64,000 nt of DNA, taken from Sindora glabra. Its lineage: Eukaryota; Streptophyta; Magnoliopsida; Fabales; Fabaceae. The stretch covers positions 47,954,876 through 48,018,875 of the forward strand of contig CM035231.1 in the NCBI GenBank assembly GCA_020226215.1, given 5' to 3'. A program made the translations under genes and the position numbers. Below the pieces are notes generated by a model, which made no database searches, had not been told where the DNA came from, and saw nothing but the letters and a program-made list of their open reading frames with translations. Below are positions 63,829-64,000 of the stretch, one piece after another. Numbering within the stretch: position 1 is the stretch's first letter; the number at the start of each line of letters is the position of its first letter.

Positions 63829-64000
63829 TGTTAATGTATATGCCCTAAAATCAATCATATTAGTGATTATAATTTTGAATCATGTTATTTTAATGGCAAT
63901 TCCAATTATTATATTTATATATATTATCTGCGTAATATATTCAATTATGATAATAACCTTAGAATAATTGTATTCTTAAATGTCCTTAGTCATATAACAT
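63829..64000 (+). repeat. 5' part of an LTR related to 3065-4720, cut by the window edge
   Basis: Starts TGTTAATGTATATGCCCTAA, against TATTGGTGTGTGTCCTAAGA at 3065, and stays alignable to the edge (TCAATCATA, CCTTRGAATAATT, AAATGTCCYTAGTCA). Same orientation as the first copy. Confidence 0.7.

Overview
The window is plant nuclear DNA, probably from a eudicot. It is very AT-rich, has two intron-bearing genes with plant-type proteins, and is otherwise filled with decayed LTR retrotransposons, solo LTRs and MITEs. I cannot name the species from the sequence.

Genes. (1) 14644-20636, plus strand, is a nine-exon gene for condensin II subunit CAP-D3. All eight introns have GT..AG ends, and the summed exons are exactly one base longer than a multiple of three. 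That surplus maps to one extra C at 15301/15302 in exon 1, which breaks the frame. (2) 48537-49592, plus strand, is an intronless coding region for an ER-membrane J-protein of the DNAJB12/B14 / plant dnaJ 49 type. It appears to have one intron in each UTR. No other host gene can be supported.

Region by region. 1-7.9 kb: remnants of LTR elements, including a clean solo LTR (3065-4720) flanked by GTTTT, a related inverted LTR end at 1714, and a gypsy-LTR fragment at 7450-7850. 12.2-13.9 kb: an element with terminal inverted repeats of about 330 bp. 14.5-20.7 kb: CAP-D3. 20.9-24.7 kb: a cluster of fold-back MITEs, one with a perfect 9-bp target duplication. 25.0-34.6 kb: an old tandemly duplicated sequence whose last copy is split by a complete but dead Ty1/copia element (26326-34425, minus strand, perfect AAAAT duplication). 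Its long leader holds a tRNA-Leu-like stretch and a chain of small hairpins. 34.8-47.4 kb: a MITE-like repeat split by a degenerate Ty3/gypsy chromovirus of Tekay/Del type (35130-47330, plus strand). The 3' LTR of that element is itself split by a 2.2-kb Sirevirus-type solo LTR (42785-45006). 48.0-51 kb: the J-protein gene. 54.2-64 kb: more gypsy-type LTR remnants in both orientations, a CACTA-like non-autonomous element, and the start of a second copy of the 3065-4720 LTR at the right edge.

The two host genes are not functionally linked. I found no gene cluster, CRISPR array or defence system. The least expected signals are sequence modules shared between LTRs of unrelated retrotransposon families: an approximately 85-bp block in Sirevirus-like and Tekay-like LTRs, and palindromic arrays of about 52 bp. 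The copia leader, the CAP-D3 frame break and a UGAUG stop-start overlap at the CAP-D3 start codon are the other items worth checking.
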